A DNA stretch of 64,000 nt, taken from assembly GCA_934462715.1 (NCBI GenBank), contig CAKSIJ010000013.1, positions 24,128 through 88,127 on the forward strand, in the 5' to 3' direction. Position numbers and translations under genes: made by a program. Positions 7,678-16,545 of the stretch are shown here, piece by piece. Numbering within the stretch: position 1 is the first letter of the stretch; the number at the start of each line of letters is the position of its first letter. Below the pieces are notes generated by a model, which searched no databases, was not told the origin of the DNA, and was given only the letters and a program-made list of their open reading frames with translations. This DNA comes from an uncultured Clostridia bacterium. Lineage in GTDB: Bacteria; Bacillota; Clostridia; UBA1381.

Positions 7678-9543
7678 ATGTATACAGACAACTATGATGT
7701 TGCGGTAATCGGTGCAGGTCATGCCGGAACGGAGGCTGCCGTTTCCTGCGCAAGGCTCGGAATGAAAACCGTAATATTTTCAATAAGCCTTGACGCAGTG
7801 GGAAATCTTCCCTGCAACCCAAGCATAGGCGGCACGGCAAAGGGACACCTTGTAAGAGAAATAGACGCACTCGGCGGAGTAATGGGAAAGGCTGCCGACA
7901 AAACCTTTATCCAGTCCAAAATGCTGAATGTCGGGAAAGGTCCTGCGGTTCATTCTCTGAGATGTCAGATTGACAGAAAAAGATACCATATAGAAATAAA
8001 ACGCATACTCGAAACACAGAAAAACCTGCAGCTAAAACAGGCTGAAATCTGCAAAATACTTTCGGAGGACGGAAAGGTATGCGGAGTTGAAACTCATCTC
8101 GGCACACAGTACGGCTGCAAAGCCGTGATTATCGCAACCGGAACATATTTAAGAGGACGTGTGCTGATAGGCGATTACGAACGTCAGTCGGGACCGGACG
8201 GAACATTTCCGGCAATTGCTCTTTCCGACAGCTTAAAGGAGCTTGGGGTCAAGCTTCTCAGATTCAAAACAGGAACTCCCGCAAGAATACACGGTGATAC
8301 CTTGAATTTCGACGAAATGGAAAAGGAGGACGGCGACGAAAAAATCACTCCGTTTTCCTTTGAAACCGAAACACCGGGAGAAAACAAAGCTTCCTGCTGG
8401 CTGACATATACAAATGCCGAAACACATAAAATCATAATGGATAACATAGATAAAGCGCCAATGTATAACGGCAAGGTCGAGGGAATCGGTCCGAGATACT
8501 GTCCGTCCATAGAGGACAAGATTATGCGCTTCAAGGACAAGGAAAGACATCAGCTGTTTATGGAGCCTATGGGGCTTGACACAAGAGAAATGTATGCTCA
8601 GGGCATAAGCACAGGCTTGCCGGTTGACATTCAGATAAAAATGCTCAGAACAATAAAGGGGCTTGAAAACGTAGAAATCATGCGCCCGGCATATGCTATC
8701 GAATATGACTGCTGCGACCCCACACAACTGCTCCCCACTCTGGAATTTAAGGAAATCGGCGGCTTGTACGGAGCCGGTCAGTTCAACGGAACAAGCGGAT
8801 ATGAGGAGGCTGCGGCACAGGGCTTGATTGCAGGAATAAACGCCGCGCTCAAAATAAAGGGCGAAGAGCCTGTTATCCTTGACAGGTCACAGGGTTATAT
8901 AGGCACCTTGATTGACGATTTGGTTACAAAGGGAACAAACGAGCCGTACAGAATGATGACTTCACGCTCGGAATACAGACTGCTTTTAAGACAGGATAAC
9001 GCAGACGAAAGACTTACTCCTATAGGATACAGAGCCGGTCTTATAAGCGAGGAACGCTATCACAAGCTTTTGCATAAGCTTGATTTGATTGACGAAGAAA
9101 TAAAAAGGCTGCAAACCACCTCTGTTTCTCCGAAAATTGCAAATCCTTTAATTGAAAAATGCGATACAACTCCGATATCAACAGGCATACACCTTTCGGA
9201 GCTGATAAAAAGACCACAGCTTGGCTATGAGGCAATAAAGGAAATTGATCCCGACCGTCCTGTTCTTCCCGACGACGTATGCGAACAGGTTGAAATACGG
9301 TTAAAATACAAAGGCTATATTGACAGACAAATGCAGCAGGCGGAGCAGTTCAAGAAAATGGAAAACAAAAAGCTTCCGTCCGACTGTGACTATTCAGGTA
9401 TTCACGGCTTAAGGCTTGAAGCAAGACAGAAGCTTGAAAAAATCAAACCTCTCAACCTCGGTCAGGCTTCAAGAATCTCCGGAGTATCGCCTGCCGATAT
9501 TTCCGTGCTTATAATATGGCTCGAAGCCAACAGGCTTTTATAA
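7678..9543 (+). CDS. mnmG: tRNA uridine-5-carboxymethylaminomethyl modification enzyme MnmG
   Basis: A 621-residue FAD-dependent enzyme that, with MnmE, installs cmnm5U at the wobble position of several tRNAs. The FAD-binding VAVIGAGHAGTEAA is at residues 9-22, the family signature CNPSIGGTAKGHLVREIDALGG near residue 46, and GPRYCPSIEDKIMRF near 275. The C-terminal helical domain ends in ISGVSPADISVLIIWLEANR, as in other MnmG proteins. Length is normal. mnmE is not adjacent. The ATG is preceded by a stem-loop and GGAATGGAGG. Confidence 0.97.
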   Translation: MYTDNYDVAVIGAGHAGTEAAVSCARLGMKTVIFSISLDAVGNLPCNPSIGGTAKGHLVREIDALGGVMGKAADKTFIQSKMLNVGKGPAVHSLRCQIDRKRYHIEIKRILETQKNLQLKQAEICKILSEDGKVCGVETHLGTQYGCKAVIIATGTYLRGRVLIGDYERQSGPDGTFPAIALSDSLKELGVKLLRFKTGTPARIHGDTLNFDEMEKEDGDEKITPFSFETETPGENKASCWLTYTNAETHKIIMDNIDKAPMYNGKVEGIGPRYCPSIEDKIMRFKDKERHQLFMEPMGLDTREMYAQGISTGLPVDIQIKMLRTIKGLENVEIMRPAYAIEYDCCDPTQLLPTLEFKEIGGLYGAGQFNGTSGYEEAAAQGLIAGINAALKIKGEEPVILDRSQGYIGTLIDDLVTKGTNEPYRMMTSRSEYRLLLRQDNADERLTPIGYRAGLISEERYHKLLHKLDLIDEEIKRLQTTSVSPKIANPLIEKCDTTPISTGIHLSELIKRPQLGYEAIKEIDPDRPVLPDDVCEQVEIRLKYKGYIDRQMQQAEQFKKMENKKLPSDCDYSGIHGLRLEARQKLEKIKPLNLGQASRISGVSPADISVLIIWLEANRLL

Positions 9544-9579
9544 ACGCAGACTCACATTTCAACACCGGAGGTAATACGC

Positions 9580-10119
9580 TTGATTACTCAAACAGACGCA
9601 TCTGTACTTTTGTGGATACAAAACAATTTACGCTGTGCATTTTTATCACCGATTTTCGTAACGCTGTCAAGATTGGGCGACGCAGGCTTTTTGTTTATAC
9701 TGACAGGACTGGTTTTACTGTGCTTCAAAAAAACAAGAAGCTGCGGCTTGCTGCTGCTTATTTCTCTGATACTGGGTTTTACGGTAAATGACCTTATTAT
9801 CAAAAGAATTGTCGAAAGAGTTCGTCCCTTTAACAGCGTTGCCGAAATACTGCCGCTTGTAACTCCCCCGAAAAGCTTTTCCTTTCCGTCAGGTCATTCC
9901 GCTTCGGCATTCGCATGTGCGGTGTCACTTTACTATACAAAACGGAAATGGTTTGTTTTCGGACTAATTACTGCCGCACTTATTGCCTTTTCAAGGCTTT
10001 ATGTCGGCGTTCACTACCCTACAGACGTTCTTTGCGGAGCGCTTGTCGGAACAATTACGGCGGTTATTGCCGGAAATATTTATACACGCAAATATAAAAC
10101 AAGGGCAGCCGTCAAATAA
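9580..10119 (+). CDS. PAP2-family membrane phosphatase
   Basis: A 179-residue membrane phosphatase of the PAP2 superfamily, probably acting on undecaprenyl pyrophosphate or a phospholipid phosphate at the outer face of the membrane. The three signature motifs are present: KRIVERVRP near residue 76, PSGHSAS near 105, and SRLYVGVHYPTD near 144, containing the catalytic His residues and the stabilising Arg. About five membrane segments surround them. The start is a TTG at 9580, supported by CGGAGG 8 bases upstream. It follows mnmG by 36 bases and may be cotranscribed. Confidence 0.9.
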   Translation: MITQTDASVLLWIQNNLRCAFLSPIFVTLSRLGDAGFLFILTGLVLLCFKKTRSCGLLLLISLILGFTVNDLIIKRIVERVRPFNSVAEILPLVTPPKSFSFPSGHSASAFACAVSLYYTKRKWFVFGLITAALIAFSRLYVGVHYPTDVLCGALVGTITAVIAGNIYTRKYKTRAAVK

Positions 10120-10128
10120 CGGCTGCCC
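10103..10128 (+). other. Stable hairpin at the end of the PAP2 gene
   Basis: GGGCAGCCGT and ACGGCTGCCC form a perfect 10-bp stem overlapping the stop codon. It is followed by A residues, not T, so it is more likely an mRNA processing or stability element than a terminator. Confidence 0.5.
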
Positions 10129-10159
10129 AAAAAAATACATAAAAAGAGGTGGGTTTCAA

Positions 10160-10654
10160 ATGTCCGCAGCAAAAAAAATATCATACTGCGCCGTAATATC
10201 CGCACTTGCGATTATTTTCGGATATATCGAGGCTTTCTTCCCCATTCCCGTACCGATTCCCGGTGTAAAGCTCGGTCTAGGCAACATTGCGGTTATCGTT
10301 TGCCTTTATCTGCTGAATAAAAAAACGGCATTTGCGGTAATGATGATAAAGGCTGTTGTCACTTCGATTCTTTTTTCCTCTCCCTCGATGCTGATTTATT
10401 CGCTTTCGGGCGGTATTCTCAGCTTTATTGTTATGTGTATAATGAAAAAATACCGCTTCGGACTGCCGGTTGTCAGCATGGGCGGCGGTATTTTTCATAA
10501 TATAGGTCAGCTTATCACCGCCGGTCTTGTATTAGGCAACGCAAACGTTTTGTATTATGCGCCGTTTTTGATTATTGCCGGCTCATGTGCAGCTCTGCTT
10601 ACCGGCTTTGCCGCAAAGACGATTATCCGTATTCTTGAATCATTCGGCAAATAA
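10160..10654 (+). CDS. Gx transporter family protein (heptaprenyl diphosphate synthase component I-like)
   Basis: A 164-residue membrane protein with about five hydrophobic segments. The start KKISYCAVISALAIIFGYIEAFFPIPVPIPGVKLGLGNI is typical of the COG4769/PF07456 group, annotated as Gx transporter or component I of heptaprenyl diphosphate synthase and related to ECF-type S components. The substrate is not known. The ATG at 10160 has AGAGGTGGG upstream; the longer in-frame extension back to 9983 overlaps the PAP2 gene and is not needed. No quinone or ApbE genes are adjacent, unlike many relatives. Confidence 0.8.
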   Translation: MSAAKKISYCAVISALAIIFGYIEAFFPIPVPIPGVKLGLGNIAVIVCLYLLNKKTAFAVMMIKAVVTSILFSSPSMLIYSLSGGILSFIVMCIMKKYRFGLPVVSMGGGIFHNIGQLITAGLVLGNANVLYYAPFLIIAGSCAALLTGFAAKTIIRILESFGK

Positions 10655-10674
10655 TTGTTTATTCTCATAAGATT

Positions 10675-11835
10675 TTATCTGTCCGATAATCTATCCGCCA
10701 TGTAGTACACATATCCTGCGGTAATTATAACCGCCGCGCTCCCGGCAAGCATTTCGGGCTGCGGCAGGGTGAAAAGCTCATAATAAAGTCCGCAGTACGG
10801 AATAAAATACATGACAGCCGCAACAAAATACAAAAGCGGAATCAAAATCCACAGAAGCGGATCAAACATTCTCAAAAGTCCTTTTTTGTCAAACAGTATC
10901 CAGTCAAACAGCATCATCAGCGGTGCGATAAAATAAAAAATCATTTCAGCGATGCTCATACCTGTGATTTGTCTGTTAAATATCAGCCTTGCGGCCATGC
11001 ATATCAGAAGCGACATCGTAAAGCCCGCTTTAAGTGACGGAAACGGCGGCGTCCCCTTTTTTGACGTTCCGTATTTTACAAGACTGTATATAACGGTAAC
11101 GGCAATACATACGGCACACAGGAAATTTGTCAGAAGATGATAGTACATAAGACTTGAAATGAATTTTGTCAAATCCTTTCCGACAGTCATCAAAAACGCA
11201 TAGATTTCCAATGCCAGAAACGCAAGGCGATAGATAAGTGCAAATGCACTGTTGAAATTTTTATTGTTAAATGCCGAACCCAAACGGTCGAGTATATATA
11301 ATGCCGCGCCTGCCGCCGCCGCTTCGGCAAGCAGACGCTTCAATCCGTCATTATCCGCAAACATTCCCAGAACGTTCCAGAAATCCTCTATTCCGAACAG
11401 CTTTTTAAGCATAAACGCAGCCGCCGCAAAAAGGACTATTGCAGCCGCCAGCCAAAGAATCGGATCATATAGCTTCATTCTGCCCTTATCGTCAAAAAAC
11501 AGCCAGTCCAGAACCATCATGACCGGCAGAAGTATTCCGAGTACCCAATCGTATGTAACCGTACTTTTCAAGACCGGCAGATTTTTAATAAATACCAGAA
11601 TTGAGCAGAGAGTCAGCGCCGCTTTGACCATCTCGATACCCCGCGGCGGTTTATGCGTTATTCTTATTATGAATACAATAAAAACACAGATGAAGGACAG
11701 GAAATCAACAAATAACGTAAAATTCAGAATACGGGGTGTAAAAGTCAGAATATTGAATCCTATTTTGCTGCATATTCCCCATACGCTGAACAATATAAAT
11801 ATAAATCTGTAAATCATCGAAAGAGTTTTTTTCAT
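10675..11835 (-). CDS. Membrane protein with two tandem Pr6Pr-like halves
   Basis: A 386-residue protein with ten or more hydrophobic segments and an internal duplication. The first half (about residues 1-195) contains LLPVMMVLDWLFFDDKGRM followed by YDPILWL. The second half (196-386) contains IAPLMMLFDWILFDKKGLL followed by FDPLLWILIPLLYF. The DW-[IL]-F-D-x-K-G / DP-L-W pattern resembles the Pr6Pr family of small membrane proteins, normally a single unit of about 200 residues; this assignment is tentative. The function is unknown. It stands alone on the minus strand, convergent with the Gx-transporter-family gene. Confidence 0.7.
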   Translation of the reverse strand: MKKTLSMIYRFIFILFSVWGICSKIGFNILTFTPRILNFTLFVDFLSFICVFIVFIIRITHKPPRGIEMVKAALTLCSILVFIKNLPVLKSTVTYDWVLGILLPVMMVLDWLFFDDKGRMKLYDPILWLAAAIVLFAAAAFMLKKLFGIEDFWNVLGMFADNDGLKRLLAEAAAAGAALYILDRLGSAFNNKNFNSAFALIYRLAFLALEIYAFLMTVGKDLTKFISSLMYYHLLTNFLCAVCIAVTVIYSLVKYGTSKKGTPPFPSLKAGFTMSLLICMAARLIFNRQITGMSIAEMIFYFIAPLMMLFDWILFDKKGLLRMFDPLLWILIPLLYFVAAVMYFIPYCGLYYELFTLPQPEMLAGSAAVIITAGYVYYMADRLSDR

Positions 11836-11936
11836 TTTATTTTTTATCCTTTTTATTTTCTTGCGGCAATCTTAAAATTTGCATTTTGCAATTGCCTACA
11901 GAGAACTGAACCCATGAGGGGTTCAACTCCATCATG

Positions 11937-12129
11937 CTTAACCACTCGCTTTAATATCCGAACACACTCAAACGGTTGAGTTCTCCGAATTTTTGAAGTT
12001 GAATTTTAATTAAGTTCAAATTGGAATTTTAACTGATACCTAACTTATATTTTAGTATTTTTGTTTGGTCATATAAAAAAAATTCAACTTAAAAAACGAG
12101 TTCGTATATCAAAGCAAGTGGTTAAAGAT
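11937..12129. repeat. Long imperfect inverted-repeat element in a 490-base gene-free gap
   Basis: The gap 11836-12325 has no plausible gene. Its left part (about 11937-12004) reads, on the minus strand, AAATTCAACTT...GTGTTCGGATATTAAAGCGAGTGGTTAA. The right part (about 12079-12127) reads, on the plus strand, AAATTCAACTT...GAGTTCGTATATCAAAGCAAGTGGTTAA. The arms are thus imperfect inverted copies. Just outside the left arm a hairpin TGAACCC/GGGTTCA lies at about 11907-11923. The element resembles a small palindromic or MITE-like repeat, of unknown type. Confidence 0.5.
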
Positions 12130-12219
12130 TATTATATATTAATTTTAACAAAAAATCAACTCTGATATTAGATTTTTATACGAATTTAGATATTTTTTTA
12201 AAAATTTTTAAAATAGGTA

Positions 12220-12248
12220 TGGACTATCACGAATAAATATAGTAAAAT
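12220..12248 (+). promoter_or_regulatory. Possible promoter of the yloU-fakA-recG group
   Basis: TGGACT (12220-12225), a 17-base spacer and TAAAAT (12243-12248) stand about 80 bases before yloU. The -35 box is imperfect. Confidence 0.45.
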
Positions 12249-12325
12249 ATAATATGATAATCGCAGATAACTGTAATATTTGCTTTTATAAATATAAGAT
12301 ATTATTATAAAATAAGAAGGAAAGG

Positions 12326-12688
12326 ATGATTGAATTGGCTATAATGATTAACAGCGAATACGGAACCGTATCGGTCGAAAACAGCGTTATCGCACGAATA
12401 GCCGGGGCGGTTGCGAATAAGTGCTACGGTGTTGTCGGTATGGCTTCGCGCAGTAAAAAGGACGGTATAGTAAGCCTTTTAAAGGGCGACAGTATCACAA
12501 AGGGCATAAAGGTATCTGTCGAGGATTCGGCAATTGTAATCGAAATGAATATAATTGTTGAATACGGCGTAAACATACACGCAATCTGCGACAGTATCGT
12601 CCACAATGTAAAATATAAAGTCGAAAACAACACAGGTCTTAAGGTAAAACGAGTAAACGTACTTGTTGAGTCTGTGCGCGTTCAGTAA
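12326..12688 (+). CDS. yloU: Asp23/Gls24 family protein (YloU)
   Basis: A 120-residue Asp23-family protein. The family pattern is clear: GTVSVENSVIARIAGAVANKCYGVVGM at the start, then KGIKVSVEDSAIVIEMNIIVEYGVNI, and VKRVNVLVESVRV at the end. Members are envelope-associated and often encoded beside a DAK-domain protein, as here. The true start is uncertain: the ATG at 12326 is only 4 bases from AAGGA, whereas a TTG at 12335 or ATG at 12344 fits AAAGGA better. It is 24 bases ahead of the FakA-like gene and clearly cotranscribed. Confidence 0.88.
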   Translation: MIELAIMINSEYGTVSVENSVIARIAGAVANKCYGVVGMASRSKKDGIVSLLKGDSITKGIKVSVEDSAIVIEMNIIVEYGVNIHAICDSIVHNVKYKVENNTGLKVKRVNVLVESVRVQ

Positions 12689-12712
12689 TATAACCGTTGG
12701 GAGGAGATTTCA

Positions 12713-14356
12713 ATTAACAGACTTAATGGTGAATTACTGGCGGAAATGATGATTTCCGGTGCCAATAATTTATATAATAAAAGAAAAACCGTTGACGAGC
12801 TCAACGTATTCCCCGTGCCCGACGGAGATACCGGCACAAATATGTCAATGACCGCTTCGGCAATGGCAAAGGCTCTCTCGGAGGTTGTTACTCCGTCCGC
12901 AACCAAAATTGCCGATACTATGTCATATGCGACATTAAGAGGTGCAAGAGGTAATTCGGGCGTAATATTATCGCAGTTTTTCCGCGGAATATCAAAAAGC
13001 CTTAAAGGGCTTGACGAGTGCAGCTCAAAGGAATTTGCCGACGCTCTCATGCAAGGCTCAAATGCTGCATACAAAGCGGTAATGAATCCTACGGAGGGTA
13101 CAATTCTGACCGTCTCGAGAGAGGTTGCCCAATCGGCAGTAAATACCGCCGCCGAAACGGACGATCTCACCGAAATAATCAAAAAGGCAGTAAAACGAGG
13201 ATATAAAACGCTTGCAAAAACTCCGGATATGCTTCCGGCACTCAAAAAAGCCGGTGTTGTCGATGCCGGCGGACAAGGCTGGCTGTTCTTCCTTGACGGC
13301 GTGCTTGAATACCTCGAAAGCGGAGATATTATCGAAGCCGAGGAGGCTGTACAACAGTCATCTGCTCCTCAGACAGCGTCACAGGAAAGCATTGATACAA
13401 AAAGCATCAAATTCATGTACTGCACCGAATTTATTATCGAGAAAAGCACTCCCGATGTAAATGTTACCTCTTTCAGAAAGGCTATCGAAAACAAGGGCGA
13501 CTGTATGCTTGTCATTGACGATGATGAAATTGTCAAGGTTCACATTCATACCAACAACCCCGGATATGTTCTCGAAAGAGCCGTACTTCTCGGCAGTATG
13601 ATCAATATAAAAATTGATAACATGAAATATCAGCATCAAAGCCTGATAAATAAGGATGAAAAGCCTGCCGCAAAGGCGGAATCCGTACCTGAAGAAGCAA
13701 AGCCTTACGGCTTTATAGGTGTATGCACCGGCGACGGAATATCAAGTATTTTTTCCGATCTGGGAATTGATACGATAATTGAGGGCGGCCAGACAATGAA
13801 TCCGAGTACCGATGATTTTATCAATGCCGTCGGAAAAATAAATGCGGAAACGATTTATATTTTCCCGAACAATAAAAACATCATCATGGCTGCGAACCAG
13901 GCAAAGGATATTTCAGACAAAAACATTATCGTTATCCCGACCAAAACAATTCCGCAGTGTATAGGAGCAATGCTTGCTTTTTCTCCCGACAAAACACCTG
14001 AGAGCAACGAAAGCGCAATGCTCAAAGCAGTCGGAAATGTAAAAACCGGTCAGATTACTTATGCGGTACGCGATACGGAAATTGACGATATGGAAATTCA
14101 CGAGGGCGATATTCTGGGTATCAGCGAAAAGGGTATACGCACCGCCGGAAAGGATATAAAGGAAATAACAAAACAGCTTATTGCAGGAATGATAGATGAC
14201 GATTCGGAATTTCTTACGGTTTATTACGGAAAGGATATATCTCCTGAAACGGCAGACGCACTTTCCGAGGAGCTTGAAGAACTGTATCCTGATCTGGAAA
14301 TCGAGGTTAAGTACGGCGGTCAGCCGCTTTACTACTATATTTTTTCAATTGAATAA
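12713..14356 (+). CDS. DAK2-domain fatty acid kinase-like protein (YloV/FakA family)
   Basis: A protein of about 547 residues. The N-terminal DAK/DhaL ATP-binding domain shows SGANNLYNKRKTVDELNVFPVPDGDTGTNMS, with the Asp residues that bind Mg-ATP, and RGARGNSGVILSQFFRG. A middle linker and a C-terminal domain with DegV-like character (GDGISSIFSDLGIDTIIEGGQTMNPST) follow. In Gram-positives FakA phosphorylates fatty acids presented by FakB; this role is by family. The conserved N-terminus NRLNGELLAEMMISGANN begins before the first ATG (12746). A GGGAGGAG ends 6 bases before an ATT codon at 12713, which is the likely start, a rare initiation codon. Confidence 0.88.
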   Translation: MNRLNGELLAEMMISGANNLYNKRKTVDELNVFPVPDGDTGTNMSMTASAMAKALSEVVTPSATKIADTMSYATLRGARGNSGVILSQFFRGISKSLKGLDECSSKEFADALMQGSNAAYKAVMNPTEGTILTVSREVAQSAVNTAAETDDLTEIIKKAVKRGYKTLAKTPDMLPALKKAGVVDAGGQGWLFFLDGVLEYLESGDIIEAEEAVQQSSAPQTASQESIDTKSIKFMYCTEFIIEKSTPDVNVTSFRKAIENKGDCMLVIDDDEIVKVHIHTNNPGYVLERAVLLGSMINIKIDNMKYQHQSLINKDEKPAAKAESVPEEAKPYGFIGVCTGDGISSIFSDLGIDTIIEGGQTMNPSTDDFINAVGKINAETIYIFPNNKNIIMAANQAKDISDKNIIVIPTKTIPQCIGAMLAFSPDKTPESNESAMLKAVGNVKTGQITYAVRDTEIDDMEIHEGDILGISEKGIRTAGKDIKEITKQLIAGMIDDDSEFLTVYYGKDISPETADALSEELEELYPDLEIEVKYGGQPLYYYIFSIE

Positions 14357-14470
14357 TTAAAGCAGCCCAAATACGGTATGCCTGTCGGCGTGGAGAGCGT
14401 TATATGCTTTTCACGCCGAATTTATAACGGTTACCGGCGGCGAAAATGCAGGAAAGGAGGTTTTTTTACG

Positions 14471-16498
14471 GTGCAGCACCCATTGTCCGAAATAAAAGGT
14501 ATCGGAACAGTACGCTTGAAGCTTTTTGAAAAAAAAGGCATTTTTACAGCTGAGGATTTAATAGGATATTATCCGAGGGATTACGAGGACAGAAGCAAGC
14601 CGGTATTGATAGCGGACGTTCTCCCCGGCAGCGATGTGCTTGTAAGAGGTCACGTCCTTACTTCCGTGTCGGAAAAACGGATACACAAGGGTATGACGAT
14701 ATACTCGATGACGGTCGGCGACGAAAGCGGTATAATGTCGGTTACATGGTACAACAACAAATTTGTTAAACACATTTTCAAAAAAGGCGACGATTATGTA
14801 TTTTTTGGAAAAATCAACCCCAAAACAAGCAAAAAGGAAATGATAAATCCGATATATGAACGTCCCGGCGCTCAAAAATATACCGGTAAAATAATTCCCA
14901 TTTATCCGCTTTGGGATAAAATGACGCAAAAAATTCTTCAGTCGGCAATGAGTGAAGCCATAAAAACGGCAGGAACGCAAGTCGAATACCTGCCCGCGAA
15001 AATCCTGGCAAAGCATAAGCTTTGCGGAATCGATTATGCATTACATAACATTCACTTTCCCCAAAGCTTTGAAGCTTTCAATGCTGCACGGAACCGTCTT
15101 GTATTTGAAGAATTTCTGATTTTGCAGCTTGCTTTAATGTACAGCCGCGGAAAAAAAGAAGCAATGTATCGCAAGCCGTATGATAATCTCAGCTGCGCCG
15201 CAGAATTTATCAGCTCACTTCCTTATGAAATGACGGGCGCACAAAAAAGGGTTATCAGAGAAATGCTGATGGATCTGATAAAATCCGTCCCGATGAACAG
15301 ACTGATTCAAGGCGATGTCGGTTCGGGCAAAACTGTTGTTGCCGCTGCCGTAATGTATACCGCACATTGCAACGGTTATCAGTCGGCAATCATGGCGCCC
15401 ACGGAAATACTTGCTTCACAGCATTACGAAAGCTTTTCGGAATTTTTCAGAAACACCGATATAAAAATCTGTCTTTTGACCTCGGCAACAAAGAAAAAAA
15501 AGGAGCTGTACGAAAAAATAAAAGACGGTGAGTTTGATATTATTATAGGCACAAATGCCGTGATACAAGCAAGCGTCGAATACAAAAATCTCGGCTTGGT
15601 TATATCCGATGAACAGCACCGTTTCGGCGTGGCGCAAAGAGCAGCCTTGACCGCAAAGGGTGAAGCGGTCAATACAATCGTTATGACCGCAACACCAATT
15701 CCCAGAACGCTTTCCTTTATTCTTTACGGCGACTTGGATGTTTCGGTTATAGACGAGCTTCCTCCCGGCAGAAAGCCGGTTGAAACCTTTGCTGTGGGCG
15801 AAAATATGCGTGAGAGGATATATGCTTTTCTGGAAAAACAGTTAAAAGCAGGATTTCAGTGTTACGTTGTATGTCCTTTAATAGAAGAAACTCAAAACGC
15901 GGATTTAAAAAATGCGTGTGATTTGCAGATTAAAATGCAGGAGCAATTTCCGCAATATAATGTCGGTCTTATCCACGGCAAAATGAAACCGCAGATGAAA
16001 GAGGAAATAATGACCGATTTCAATTCTGGTAAGATTAATATACTTGTTTCCACCACCGTAATCGAAGTCGGCGTCAATGTTCCGAACGCTAATGTCATGA
16101 TAATTGAAAATGCCGAACGTTTCGGACTTTCGCAGCTTCACCAGTTAAGGGGCAGAGTAGGCAGGGGCGGAGATAAAGCATACTGCGTTCTCTTTGCTCA
16201 CGGCTCGGGCAAGGTGACAAAAAAAAGAATGGAAATAATGTGTAAATCCAATGACGGATTTTTCATTTCTGAGGAGGACTTAAAACTGAGAGGTCCCGGC
16301 GACTTTTTCGGTACCCGTCAGCATGGTCTGCCCGAAATGAAAATTGCGAATATGTTTACCGACAGACTTCTGTTGTCCGAAGCGCAAAGCACGGCAAAAC
16401 AGATTATTTCCTCCGATCCCTTTTTAAAAAATCCTGAAAATAACGGTTTAAAAGAAAAGGTTAAGGAAATGTTTAAGGATAATATAATATTGAATTAG
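14471..16498 (+). CDS. recG: ATP-dependent DNA helicase RecG
   Basis: A 675-residue RecG, which remodels stalled replication forks and Holliday junctions. The N-terminal wedge (OB-fold) region spans about residues 50-150. Helicase motif I GDVGSGKTVVAA is near residue 282, motif II SDEQHRFG near 380, MTATPIPRTL near 405, and ISTTVIEVGVNVPNA-like and HQLRGRVGRG motifs lie further on. The TRG-type tail GDFFGTRQHG is present. The start is a GTG at 14471 with AAAGGAGG 10 bases upstream; an in-frame extension to 14378 covers the leader hairpin and is not needed. It ends in a terminator. Confidence 0.97.
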   Translation: MQHPLSEIKGIGTVRLKLFEKKGIFTAEDLIGYYPRDYEDRSKPVLIADVLPGSDVLVRGHVLTSVSEKRIHKGMTIYSMTVGDESGIMSVTWYNNKFVKHIFKKGDDYVFFGKINPKTSKKEMINPIYERPGAQKYTGKIIPIYPLWDKMTQKILQSAMSEAIKTAGTQVEYLPAKILAKHKLCGIDYALHNIHFPQSFEAFNAARNRLVFEEFLILQLALMYSRGKKEAMYRKPYDNLSCAAEFISSLPYEMTGAQKRVIREMLMDLIKSVPMNRLIQGDVGSGKTVVAAAVMYTAHCNGYQSAIMAPTEILASQHYESFSEFFRNTDIKICLLTSATKKKKELYEKIKDGEFDIIIGTNAVIQASVEYKNLGLVISDEQHRFGVAQRAALTAKGEAVNTIVMTATPIPRTLSFILYGDLDVSVIDELPPGRKPVETFAVGENMRERIYAFLEKQLKAGFQCYVVCPLIEETQNADLKNACDLQIKMQEQFPQYNVGLIHGKMKPQMKEEIMTDFNSGKINILVSTTVIEVGVNVPNANVMIIENAERFGLSQLHQLRGRVGRGGDKAYCVLFAHGSGKVTKKRMEIMCKSNDGFFISEEDLKLRGPGDFFGTRQHGLPEMKIANMFTDRLLLSEAQSTAKQIISSDPFLKNPENNGLKEKVKEMFKDNIILN

Positions 16499-16545
16499 TA
16501 AATTCATGCGAAAAATCATTATTTTCGCATGAATTTAATTTTTTC
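16499..16545. terminator. Bidirectional terminator between recG and the AraC gene
   Basis: AAATTCATGCGAAAA and TTTTCGCATGAATTT form a 15-bp stem followed by AATTTTTTCT on the plus strand; the stem overlaps the end of the convergent araC-type gene. Confidence 0.85.

Noticed and set aside
10119..10135. Hairpin after the PAP2 gene as an intrinsic terminator
   Set aside because: The stem is followed by A residues on the coding strand, and the next gene begins only 30 bases later.
11900..11970. tRNA-like or riboswitch structure in the gap before yloU
   Set aside because: There is a GAACCC/GGGTTC hairpin, but no cloverleaf, anticodon arm or known aptamer core could be built.
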